From NCBI RefSeq assembly GCF_026151205.1, contig NC_087081.1, positions 11,161,113 to 11,225,112 of the forward strand: a DNA stretch of 64,000 nt, given 5' to 3'. The DNA comes from Bolinopsis microptera (lineage: Eukaryota; Ctenophora; Tentaculata; Lobata; Bolinopsidae). Both the position numbers and the translations under genes were made by a program. Of this stretch, positions 22,466 to 32,883 are shown piece by piece. Every line of letters begins with the position of its first letter. The first letter of the stretch is position 1. The notes below the pieces were generated by a model that made no database searches, was not told the DNA's origin, and saw only the letters and a program-made list of their open reading frames with translations.

Positions 22466-25400
22466 ATGAATACGTTCGTGCGCCTCAGCATTGTCAACAA
22501 AAAAGACATCGAGTTTGTGACGAGAACCCATGATGGTAAAAACAAAAGCATAAACAGACGGGTAAAGAACGTTGAAGAGGCTCTGGAGGATGGAACATTT
22601 TGCTCAGAACTTAAAAACACTCGGTCAGGACACAAGTGCACTCGGTCAGGACACAAGTGCACTCGGTCAGGACAAAAGTACACTCGGTCAGGACACAATA
22701 ACAAACCGGATCCTCACCTCCAATGTGAAAGTCCAGAGAGCTCACTGAGTAGTTTAAACTCTGATAACACTGACTGGTGGTCTAGCTTTCTCCAATACCC
22801 GACCATGGTAAAGTAGATCCTTATCTGTCTCCTGTCATCAAAATAACTTGCTAATTAAGTTAATATGTGTTTTAAATTGCTATTATTAATAAGCTCTGCA
22901 ATATGTACCCAAACAGCTAACATGGTTAGTTGGATGTCCTCCAAAGTCTTCAAGAAAAATTGTATTATGGTGCGAGCTCATGGCTTGTAAGAAAGAGGTC
23001 TTAATGGCATGAGACTGATACTATAGCTGTAAATGTTGCGTTGTTCAATATTATTATTCTGTAAAGCAGCCATTTGAATCGGTAATTTGTTTACCAGGAC
23101 TAATTAAAGTCTTGCAAAAATAATACATGCACGATATTAAAAGAACGAGCGATTAATTTCTTCCCGTTGCAGCCAATTACTCGCCGAACTAACCCATTCT
23201 GTTCTGCTGCACTGACGACAACTTTATTCACTATTTAAGTACGTTCAGTACTTAAGTTACTTTCGGGAGCATTGATCATGTATAAATTGCATAATTAATT
23301 GCAGTAAATGTTTAATTACCATAACATATATTAGCCTTCAAAGCAAAGTTGTGGGCAAAGCGAAACGTTTCAAACAAATTATGGACCAATTTGAAGGAGG
23401 AGAAATCTATTTCTGTATAACTTGTTGACCGTTTTTTCATCCGTAACGAAGTCCTATTCCGATTCGCTTGACCAAGGTTATACTTACTTTACTTAATGTT
23501 TGTACCAGAAAGAATGTTAACATTTTTATATTTTGAAGAGCGTTCAGTAGCTGCACTTTACAGGGCCTCCCAGAATTAGTACCAAAACTATTCATCAGAA
23601 CTTTGTACCATACTTCCCGTAATATACCATTTGCTTCTTCATAATGTTCATTAAAATATCTTGGGACACCAGATCTGTGACCATCATAGATCTAGACGTG
23701 TCCCAAGTGTGACGTCCCTCGGTAAAATCAACTGTCTAAATGTACCTTATAACATGGACAATTATACTGCTATTGATAACGTGTAAAAGTGTCCTTGTTG
23801 CTATAGAGCAATTAAGGGGTTGAAGGTGGCAAAAGGTGGTTGATTGGTGTCAGGGTGTACCCATTCGTATCATATTAATTAATATTATCGTGCAAGGACC
23901 CACATGCGCTGGCTAACGATACAACTTGTTTGGAGATGCTGTGTTAAAGGGAATGTTACAACTAAATCTAAACTGTCAAGAAGCTTGTGCACCTGATCTA
24001 AAATAAATTACTGTAATAGTAAATCACATGGTTCGTCTAATATAAACACTAAAGTTTTTTATTATATTTTTATTATTTAGAAAACTAAAGTTTTTTTTCC
24101 GTTTCAGGTGGTGGTCATGGCTCCTATTTTCGGATTCTTCGGAAAAGTAGACACGAAGGTGTGGTACTCGCTCATCTTGCTGCTCCTTCTGGTCACGCAC
24201 ATTTGTGTTGGAGCTCATGTCTTCAAAATCTTGGAAACAGGTTTTTTATTGTGTTTATAAACACAATATAAATATGGTTGTCTGGTGTTTAATTCTGTTT
24301 TTTATTTCAAAAAGGGATTTTGAGTGAGACTATCTGAAATGAGATAAAGAATAAGATATTATATTTCAAGCTCTTATTTTTTGTCGCTCTTTATGTAAAT
24401 TTTGATGATCCTAGTTTTCCTAGAAGTGGACGGCTAACTGGACGGTTAAACCTATAGTGTAAAGATCAACTAAAAATATTACATTTTCAGGAGAAAAAGC
24501 TCAGAACATAACGGAACTTAACGTCTACAATCGAGATTTTCTTACTCACTATCTAAGTTAGATATTGACGATATATTTTCAAGCATACGTTACCTTATCT
24601 TCTTCAAGCACTTTTCTGGGATGTTTAGATTAAACAATGCTGAGTATAAGTTTTATCTTAAAAGTGGTGTTATTAAACTTCAATTTATTATTTAATTTAC
24701 CGCTTGGAAAAACTAATTTCATCCCATTATTGACCATCGTTTATGTTATATCGTGAAGGTTTATCTATTTTATTATTTTATATTATAATTTATCTAACAA
24801 TTAATTTGTTCTTTCCACAGCTGTAGAAGGATCATTGAGACCGGACAATAAGACTTATGATAGACTTACATACGATCAGCTCCACGTTGTTATGAAGGAT
24901 CTCTACTACATGAGGTAACAGTTTTCAGCCCGTTATTAAGGTTACTAATGTTACTAATAACTAAGGTTACTAAAGTTACTAAGGTTATTAAGGTTACTAA
25001 GGTTTTGGTTACTAAGGTTCTATTGGAGATTCAAGTGTTGTATTTTAGCATTTGGTTCCCCTGATTATCTTAAATATAATTAACTTATGATTCAAGGTGT
25101 TTTAAGACTGACAACATTGAAACAGACGCGAACATGTGGAATTTCTGGACGAGTTTTGATTTCGTTTCCACAATAGTTTCTACGATAGGTAAGTGAACCC
25201 TAAAAAACCATTGATGAGAAAATTATGAAGTTCACAATATTCAATCTTCGGATTATTAAATTAGAAGGTTTCTTATATTGAGTGCCCTTCAACAGTAATA
25301 GTTAATAGTTAATAGTACTATGTTTACAGTATGTACTGAGGGGGTAGCCTAGAGAGGTTTCTTGAACTTTTAACAGGTACCCCCCTCATTTAACCCTCAA

Positions 25401-26914
25401 TCAAGTTTCCTATCATTCGGCTGAGTCGACCGAGGAGATCGCATAGATCCAATGGATCCTTAGCTACTCCCTAGACTAGGTGACACACTAATCTTAATGG
25501 TATAATACCTACATTTGTTTGAACACAATAACGAAAGATTAACCCTGGCAGGGTATGGTGGTATGGCACCAAGAACCGAGACAGGAAAACTTTTTGTTAT
25601 CATCTATACAATCCCGGGCATGTTGTTAATGATGAGCTATCTTAACATTTTCTCTACATGCATTTTAATCGTTCTCAGACAAGTAAGTTCTCAACATGTT
25701 TTACTTTTTAGACATGCGCTTATTCTCAAATTAAACCTGTATTATATTCAACGTTCAGCTGTGATGAAATGCATGATAACGCGAGAATTTCAAGCTATGA
25801 AGGTATCGTTTCAGATAATAAAGACGATCCGGAAGCTATCTAATCTAAAGAGGATGCCAGATGTGGTGGAGCAGATGATAGTCTTATGGGTATCCCTCCT
25901 CTTCCTCTGCAGTTATCTTCTGGTCATGGCTACCCTAATGCACCTTCAAAATAAGGAAAACGACTCCTTTCCACAATCCCTATACTTTTATGTAATAACT
26001 ATGACTACAGTCGGTGAGTTTGAAGATCTTTGATCATTGTGTGATTCTTGTTTCGTATGCTTGACAAATGAGAATATCACGATCATGCTAAGCTTAGCTC
26101 TTCAAAGGTGCTATGAGGGAAGCATATAAACTATTTTAGGCGGTACTTTGGATTAATTTCTTCGGCTTCACTCATTATAACATTATGGGTTAAATACAGG
26201 GTGGGCCTAATATGATAAACATAATTATAAAAATAATTAATTAATTAATTATAAATAAATAATAATGATACGATAAACATAATTGTAATGATGATTGAAT
26301 AACCCGCCTGTAGGTTTCGGAGACATAACATTGATAGATCACTCTTATCTGGCGTTGATAAGAGTACTCTTCGTCTTCTGTGTCGGGTTGGTCCTTGTGT
26401 CCCTTGTCTTCAACGCTATCAGAGAGCTAGCTGCTGCCTATCAGAGACGACTTGTTGAGGTTTGTTTATCTACTACATGGTGACTAGTCAGCTAGGACTA
26501 GTTGCTAGGATAAAGGATCAGATTTCCCTGTACTTTCCCTGATTTTTTAAATACCTTAAAACTGCAAGATTATATTCATAACTATTGACGTTACGTCTTT
26601 GTATGTTTTTTACAATGGTTTGTCTTACCAAACGGTACTGAGCTATCATATCTAAATGTCACTTGTGAAACGCGGTGTGAGTTAGCCACAGTCGCTACTT
26701 CCCGCTTAACTAACTAATTATTCTGGCCGGCTTATAAAATAACCGGTCATGATGTTAAGTAGATTTTTAGGTTGACGGATAATAATTAAAAATATAACAA
26801 CCTTAGGTGAGTCAAAGAATCGCAATGAAAACGTTAGCAGTTGCCAAACAGCACCGTTTAAAACACAGCAACGCTATCGACAGCGGTGAAGAAAAGCTGA
26901 TGGGTGTGGATTGA
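22466..26914 (+). CDS. Two-pore-domain (K2P) potassium channel, 7 coding exons
   Basis: Exons: 22466-22807, 24108-24240, 24821-24914, 25097-25188, 25552-26013, 26314-26459 and 26807-26914; all introns are GT-AG and phases agree, giving 458 residues. K2P channels carry background K+ leak across the plasma membrane. The cytoplasmic N-terminus (1-114) has three or four RSGHKCT-like repeats. M1 follows with the family signature GAHVFKILE (149-157), then a cap region with an NKT glycosylation site. Pore loop 1 reads STIGYG (G221-G223), then M2, a basic cytoplasmic loop and M3. Pore loop 2 reads TVGFGD (G375-D378), then M4 and a short 35-residue tail ending GVD. Subfamily is not assigned. An upstream acceptor at 22411 would allow the first exon here to be internal. 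The alternative N-terminal exon at 20152 also fits. Confidence 0.93.
22616..22695 (+). repeat. Coding tandem repeat in K2P N-terminus
   Basis: Four copies of an 18-21-bp unit (CACTCGGTCAGGACACAAG) inside the first K2P exon encode CTRSGHK-type repeats. Cys, His and basic residues recur every six residues. The repeat keeps the frame. Confidence 0.9.
23660..23707. repeat. Hairpin in K2P intron
   Basis: CTTGGGACAC and AGATCT at the left are matched by AGATCT and GTGTCCCAAG at the right, forming an imperfect stem of about 16 bp. Function unknown. The surrounding intron (22808-24107) holds nothing else recognisable. Confidence 0.6.
24930..25025 (+). repeat. AAGGTTACT simple repeat in K2P intron
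   Basis: About nine imperfect copies of a 9-bp TTACTAAGG unit lie in the intron between the cap exon and the pore-1 exon. Confidence 0.85.
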
Positions 26915-28061
26915 GAGACTTAAACAGGGGAACTGATTTTTACGATTTAACACAACGTTTAGAGGGGGTTATTTTATGAGATAGTTGAAAAGATAGCCAA
27001 TTACCATGCACAGCGGTATGTGACGTCACGTGATCTGTGACGTCACGTGATTCGAGCACTATAACTGAGATTACCACCATGCACAGCGGTATGTGATGTC
27101 ACGTGATCTGTGACGTCACGTGATTCGAGCACTATAACTGAGATTACCACCATGCACAGCGGTATGTGATGAACTCTCACCAATAATAATGAAGGACTTT
27201 TTGAGTTTAACTTGGAGTGAATAACAGCATTTTACAAGAGTCACGATTCATGTTTCATACGCGGATGTTTAAGTCCGATTAATGATGTTATAATGACAAT
27301 GTGTAAGGTTAATGATCTTGAAACTTTTTTCGAGGAAAGAATTTATGAACACCTAACCTGTTTATGAATGAAGAAATTTTGAGATGCAGATAATACACGT
27401 TTTCTTTACCCCATCAGCCACGAAAGATTTTAAAAAGGAGGTTTCTAAAGTTTTTCTGATAAAAAATTATACTTTTGGAATACTATTTTATATTGACTTT
27501 GGATGTGTTTGAACTTTATAACATCCTAACCAAGCAAGATAAATTTGTCTTATTTGTCATCTTCATGCTTGATAAATTTATAATATTTCGAGCACCGAAG
27601 TTTTCCCAATCTTAAAGCAAGATTGTAAAACGGAGAGAGGATTCGTCAGTCATCAATTTTAGCTTTTAGGGAAATGGGCCGGCTTCTATACATGTATATG
27701 CATTATGCATGAACATATTTGCCTACGACTTTGGCATGGAAATGTATTTCACTTTCAACGATTAGGTGGGGCAATCAGCACTAATTGACTCTCAATTATG
27801 ATACTACCTCTTCTGTCTCCACTGCCCCCGATTATTTCCATTTATAAAATCGACAAAAACCCTGTTTTGATAGGACGACTGGAGTTGAAATTTACAATCG
27901 AAGTTGGCAGATTAAGTCTTGATGAATAATATACACAAAAAGTCTTCAATTGTATACACTGTACACTGTATACTGCACTGTCTGCATGTCTAGCATGATT
28001 GTTTTGCCGCATTTTAATAGTTTTATGTAAGTTTGTAAAGTGTGTAAAGAAGAGAGGGAGG
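26915..28061. other. K2P 3' flank and intergenic spacer
   Basis: The K2P 3' UTR is presumably at the left. A 73-bp tandem repeat is listed separately. Nothing else was recognised before the start of the next gene. Confidence 0.5.
27003..27172 (+). repeat. 73-bp tandem repeat with overlapping CRE and E-box
   Basis: Units starting at 27006, 27079 and 27152 (partial) contain TGACGTCACGTGA up to twice each. This joins a palindromic cAMP-response-type TGACGTCA to a CACGTG box. It lies about 90 bp after the K2P stop codon. Confidence 0.9.
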
Positions 28062-31000
28062 ATGGTTAGCAGCTCAGGTGAACAGAGTAATGATGAAACC
28101 GGGACCGCAGGTACCAGTTACCATTTTTAAATCTTAGCGAATAATGAATCTCACTTACATTACTCGGGAATATCATGACTGGGATAAAGTGGTGGGTTTT
28201 GGAAAATTCCGCCATATTTTTCCCGTTCATTAATTTTCCCAGTCATAAATTAACCCGCTATAATGTTCCCGAGTAAGGTAAACTAATAGTAATACACTTT
28301 GATGCTTGGTGGGTTTTGGAACATTCCGCCATATTTTTCCCGGTCATTAATTTTCCCAGTCATAAATTAACCTGCTATAATATTCCCGAGTAAGGTAGCC
28401 AAATATTTGTAACACTTACCATACTTACCAGACGAAATAAGGAAAATCATGCATCCATTTTGCAGACTTTAAATTTTCAGATGTAGATTGTAGGGCTTGC
28501 TCGGTAATATCAGGAATTATTGGGGAAAGTAGGAAAACACAATTTCATCATTTTATTAGTCATCACCAATTTAACAAAATGAGATGTTAGCATTTAAATT
28601 AGCAAAAAAAATACGACAAATTTGTGTTGATATCCCATGAGATAGATTAAAATAGGTAAAATCATACATCAATTTTGCAGTTATTGCAAGGGACCCCAAC
28701 ATGAGTGTCAGTACAATCTCGATGGGAGAAACAAAAATGCTGGAATGTCACTACAAGTTTGGAGTTTATGACGAACCATTACCTGAACCAGAGGAGCCTA
28801 CTAGTACTGACATTGAACAAGATAGCTCGGTATTTGTTTTCTGCTTCGTCAAACCATTAAATTCACTGTAATGCAGTTTAACTTTAGTTAGGATTTTATT
28901 ACTTTTTTATCCTGGAAATAGTACAAACCCTAGTGCAAGTGCTACTCATGTACATTGTACAATATCATGAGACTTTACAATTGGCCCTGATCCTCCAATA
29001 TTCTTAATACTGTCAGGATCAATCATCTACCTCGACAGCAACAAGTTCTCGATATACCACCGATCAAAAGCGATCCAACTCTATTCAGTTTGGTTTTGGC
29101 AATCGGAAAAAGAAAAAGAAGGTAAGTTGCAAATAATTTCATCAATTCCCGTGTCGGGGCACGGGGGCAGGAGATGATTCTGCTAGCTTTTGGGCTATTG
29201 GTCAAAGTCTAATGGCGTGGGGTTGGGTGTTAAATAATTTCCGGATTATAAATGGAATTGAAGTACAAAATGGTATGCAATGTAAACAAATGATTTGGCG
29301 AGATATAATAATAATTACTTTTGTTAAATTTGACAAAAACATTAACTTAAAACAATTTTCAGAAACCAGAATTTGAACCAACGCCAATAGAAACAATCGA
29401 TGAAACTGAAGAAAAACCTACTAGTACTAGTGAATTACAGTATGATTCCGATGGGAGTGGAAGTTATACAGTTGATTGTACTGGCACAACGGGTGTGCGA
29501 ATAAATGTCGATACCAGCGAAATGAAACGAAAAATGGCAGAGAAACGAGACAACTTAAGAAAATCGTTGCCCTTTTCATCAATATCTAGCGAAAGTGATC
29601 AAAAGCCTCGCAGTTTCGAAGCAGGACTGAAATTAAGTGTTCGTCCCAAAACCGAGGAAGAATTACAAGATAAGGTCAGGGAAGATGAGCGTATGGAAGC
29701 AGTAAGAAATCAACAAAAGGATGAAATCTTCAGATTAAATGAAAAAACCACAGAATGGGTTCCACCAGAAACTACAAACATAAACGAAAATCGGAATAAC
29801 AACGAAAATCAGACAACCCACGATACAGATTGTATGCAATCGTTTTGCCTTTACCTGAAAATCCAGCTGAGTCAATTTTCTCATTTTAGTGTTAGGACGG
29901 TGTCCCCTGAATTTGACCCGGAGGGCAATGAGGCAGACAGGCACGTGTCCGTGGAAGAGGAGATAGAGCAGCCAGAGTCTGACATCCCCCCTCCACCATC
30001 ACCACCTCCAGTGAGACAGAGGTACAAACAGTCTACGAATTCTAAACAGAAAAAGCGCCGAGATTCGGGAGTAACTTTTGGGTTTGGCACAAAACGTTCA
30101 AAGAAAAAGTTGGGCGGATCTATTAGTCCTGTTGTTTCTGATGTCGAAGGAGAAATTCAAGCCAACTTGGAGACGGACGAAAAGATAGATGAAAAAAATA
30201 ATGAAGAACAAAGTGACAGCAATGTTGATGCAGATACGACTTCAAGCATCAATTTCGTAGAAGAATTTTGGGAAACCACTAAGGAAGCATACGGTGTTCA
30301 GAAAGCTGGCGCCGAAATAGCCATTGATGCAACAAGAAAAGAAGTCATAGATGGTACATCTACTGTTGTCGATAAAACAATAGAAATAAAAGACAGAACT
30401 TTAGAAAGGACCAAAATAGCTGCTAATGAAGCGTATGAAAAAACAGTTGAGATTGGTGACGCTACATTACAGAAAACTAAGGAAGGTGCAACTGCCGTCG
30501 TTGATAAAACAGTGGAAAGTGCTAATGTGGTCGTTGATAAAACTGTGGAACTGGCGAATAAAACGGTCGAAGTTGTCGATGATGCTTCTAAAGATATCCC
30601 AGTTCATCCATTTGGAAGAGGACGAAATTCATCAGGGGACAAGGAAGTGAATTACCAGGAGAAAGAAGATACAAGTGTAGATAACAAAGAAGAGCTACCA
30701 GCTAATGAAAGTGAAATGATAAAAGAAGATAATGTAAAAGACCTGCCAGACAATGTACATGAACCAGCAAAACCGCAAAAAAAGAAAAGACGTAAAAGCA
30801 GTGCGTTAGCATTTGGATTTGGTAACAAAAATAAACGGAAGAACTCAACAAAAAAAATTGAGAAACAATTAAGCGAAGCATCTCGGACTTCTTCGAGAAC
30901 ATCTTTAAAAATAGACACAGTTCCAGAGATGGCGGTTGTAGAAGAAATAGATGAACCACTGTCAGAAAAATCAGAACTGTCTTCACACAAATCAGAAACG

Positions 31001-32166
31001 AAGAACGAAACTAAGCCCGATGGAAAAAGTGTTTCAAGTGTTGACAGTGTATCCTCTAAATCCAGTCATTTCATTGAATCCTTCATTGTTACGACGAAGG
31101 AGGCTTTTGGGACAACTAAATCTGGCGCTGAGAAAGTTATTGATAGATCCATTGAGATAAAAAATACCTTATTCGCGAGAGAAGAATCAGATAAGACACA
31201 AGAATCTCCGCATGAAAAAGGGGAAGTTTTCCAAGAATCTTCCGTAGTTGATGATGTCCCTGATGATGAAGACACTATTCCAACAGGCGATGCACATCTT
31301 CAACGATTGTGGAGAACGATAACCAGAAATAAGATATTAGAAAGTGAACAAGAATCAGATTCGGAGGAGTGGAGAGTTTTGAATGATTATGAAAACCTTC
31401 CGAGGGCTGATCACCAATATAATGGTCACAACAATGATGGATCACAATTTTATACAGTGCCAGAATCAGTAAGTATAAACTGGTAATTTTCAGAATTTCA
31501 TATATCTTATTTTGTATCTTATATCCATCCAAAACGATATGTTTTGGTCAGGCCTCGAGGACTAAATATATGTAAAATCGCAGAGATATAACGAGATAAT
31601 TGAACCCCCTCGATCACCGCCACCGGCCTCTTCTTCGACCTCTAGTTCATCAGATCCACAAGAACTTGACGATCACATCTACATGAACGTCAGGGAAGGC
31701 GAACAAGAGGTTAATTTTAATCCATGATTTATGAAAATATTTTTACTTTACTTTAATTTGTCTGCAATTTATTTTAGGGTCGGATGAAGAATAATCTCGG
31801 TGTTAAACGATTCTTTACAATCCATCAAACATTAAACCACTTAATTAGTGGCTTCTTGGTATTAAACTTTAATATGTTATAGTTTAGATCCAGTTGAAAC
31901 AAGCACTTTTTCTCAGAGAAATCAGAGGTGGACATTTTGGAAGAAGGAACCGTTACAAGCAAACACAGTAAGAGAGAAACAATTTTCCATACGTGACAAT
32001 TAGTTCGATTTACAATTTACATTGTTGCAATAACTCCTTTGATCAAATCGTCAGTTTCCCAATTCATGAATTCAATAAAATTAATTATTGTTTACCCATA
32101 CAACCTATGATATCACTTTCAGAAGAGCCAACCGCAGAGTCCAACGAACAACAAAGGATGGGTTGA
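28062..32166 (+). CDS. Unrecognised 883-aa modular protein with FGFG-basic and 11-mer repeats
   Basis: Exons: 28062-28110, 28681-28829, 29017-29121, 29363-31468, 31584-31709, 31778-31799, 31917-31967 and 32123-32166; all phases agree across GT-AG introns. I know no family for it. Three copies of FGFG occur at residues 91, 340 and 585, each preceded by a basic/Ser stretch and followed by Lys/Arg (FGFGNRKKKKK, FGFGTKRSKKK, FGFGNKNKRK), about 247 residues apart. Two copies of a TTKEAYG/TTKEAFG module lie at about 399 and 671. Between them are 11-residue amphipathic repeats (KTKEGATAVVDKTVES, ANVVVDKTVEL), like synuclein or LEA lipid-binding helices. Pro-rich SDIPPPPSPPP and PPRSPPP segments and YENL and YMNV sites suggest a scaffold. 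There is no signal peptide. The small exons 6 and 7 are the least certain. Confidence 0.75.
28158..28397. mobile_element. TA-flanked MITE with duplicated right end
   Basis: A short copy (28158-28278) has CATTACTCGGG at the left and CCCGAGTAAGG followed by TA at the right. A second right half of about 100 bp then repeats (28300-28395) and again ends CCCGAGTAAGG|TA. It has the same TIR family as 14931-15731 and lies in intron 1 of the FGFG-repeat gene. Confidence 0.75.
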
Positions 32167-32883
32167 CTACTGAAGAATAAGCATGTGAATCACCACTCCA
32201 AGCCCACAGACTCACAATGATCTATGTAGCCAGTTGGAAGGCTTGGTGCAGGTCACGTGATATCAACGAGAGAAAATTAGTGTCTACGTTTTACGAGGTC
32301 ACTAAAGTTTATAACTATGATCAATTGATGATTCATTTACGATTAAGCTTAGCTTCCTGGTGTTGAATAATATTATTCTCTTCCTGGTGCTGAGTTCGCA
32401 ATAATATTATTCTCTTGTGGAATCAAGAACAAATTTGTAATTTTCGCAGACTTTTGATTAATCTTTTAATTTTAAATCATATTATGACTGTACTATAGTG
32501 TACTATATATATAGTGTACAACTTCTTATAACTTTCAAACCTTGTATTTGTATATAAAATGATACTCCTAGATTATGAACCATTATTAATTAATATTACA
32601 CAAATATTGTATCTACAAAATAACCCTCAACAAAGCAAACGAAAGATAACATCCCCTCTTCATCCCACGGCCGTGAGCTACCACTATCAGATCAACAGAG
32701 CAGACGTTTTATTTAAGTGCTATATCTAACCAGCTAACAGCCAAAACTCGATAGAAAATAAATTTCTAATTCGAAAAACTGAAATAAGGTGCTTTAACAA
32801 TAATAAGGTGAATTTCATGTCTCAATAGTCAAAACTGCAAATGGTATTAACAAAAAATAATGTTTTCACGAATAACCGTGCAC
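32167..32883. other. Convergent intergenic spacer
   Basis: The FGFG-repeat gene (+) and the Ras-like gene (-) face each other here. An AT palindrome (GTACACTATATATATAGT type) lies near 32490-32520. The frame 32860-33051 on + is the antisense of the Ras-like last exon. Confidence 0.6.

Noticed and set aside
25681..25710. A GTAAGT...TTTTTAG pair inside the K2P exon that looks like a mini-intron
   Set aside because: It is only 29 nt and not a multiple of three. Removing it would break the frame that leads correctly to M3 and TVGFGD.
21222..26215. A full mariner element between GGCCCACCCTGTA (21231) and TACAGGGTGGGCC (26198)
   Set aside because: The two ends point outward from each other in the wrong arrangement for one element, and K2P exons lie between them. 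At most these are separate fragments.
29829..29890. Possible 58-nt intron in the long exon of the FGFG-repeat gene
   Set aside because: Splicing GTATGC...TTTTAG would shift the frame out of the downstream FGFG modules. Reading through keeps it.
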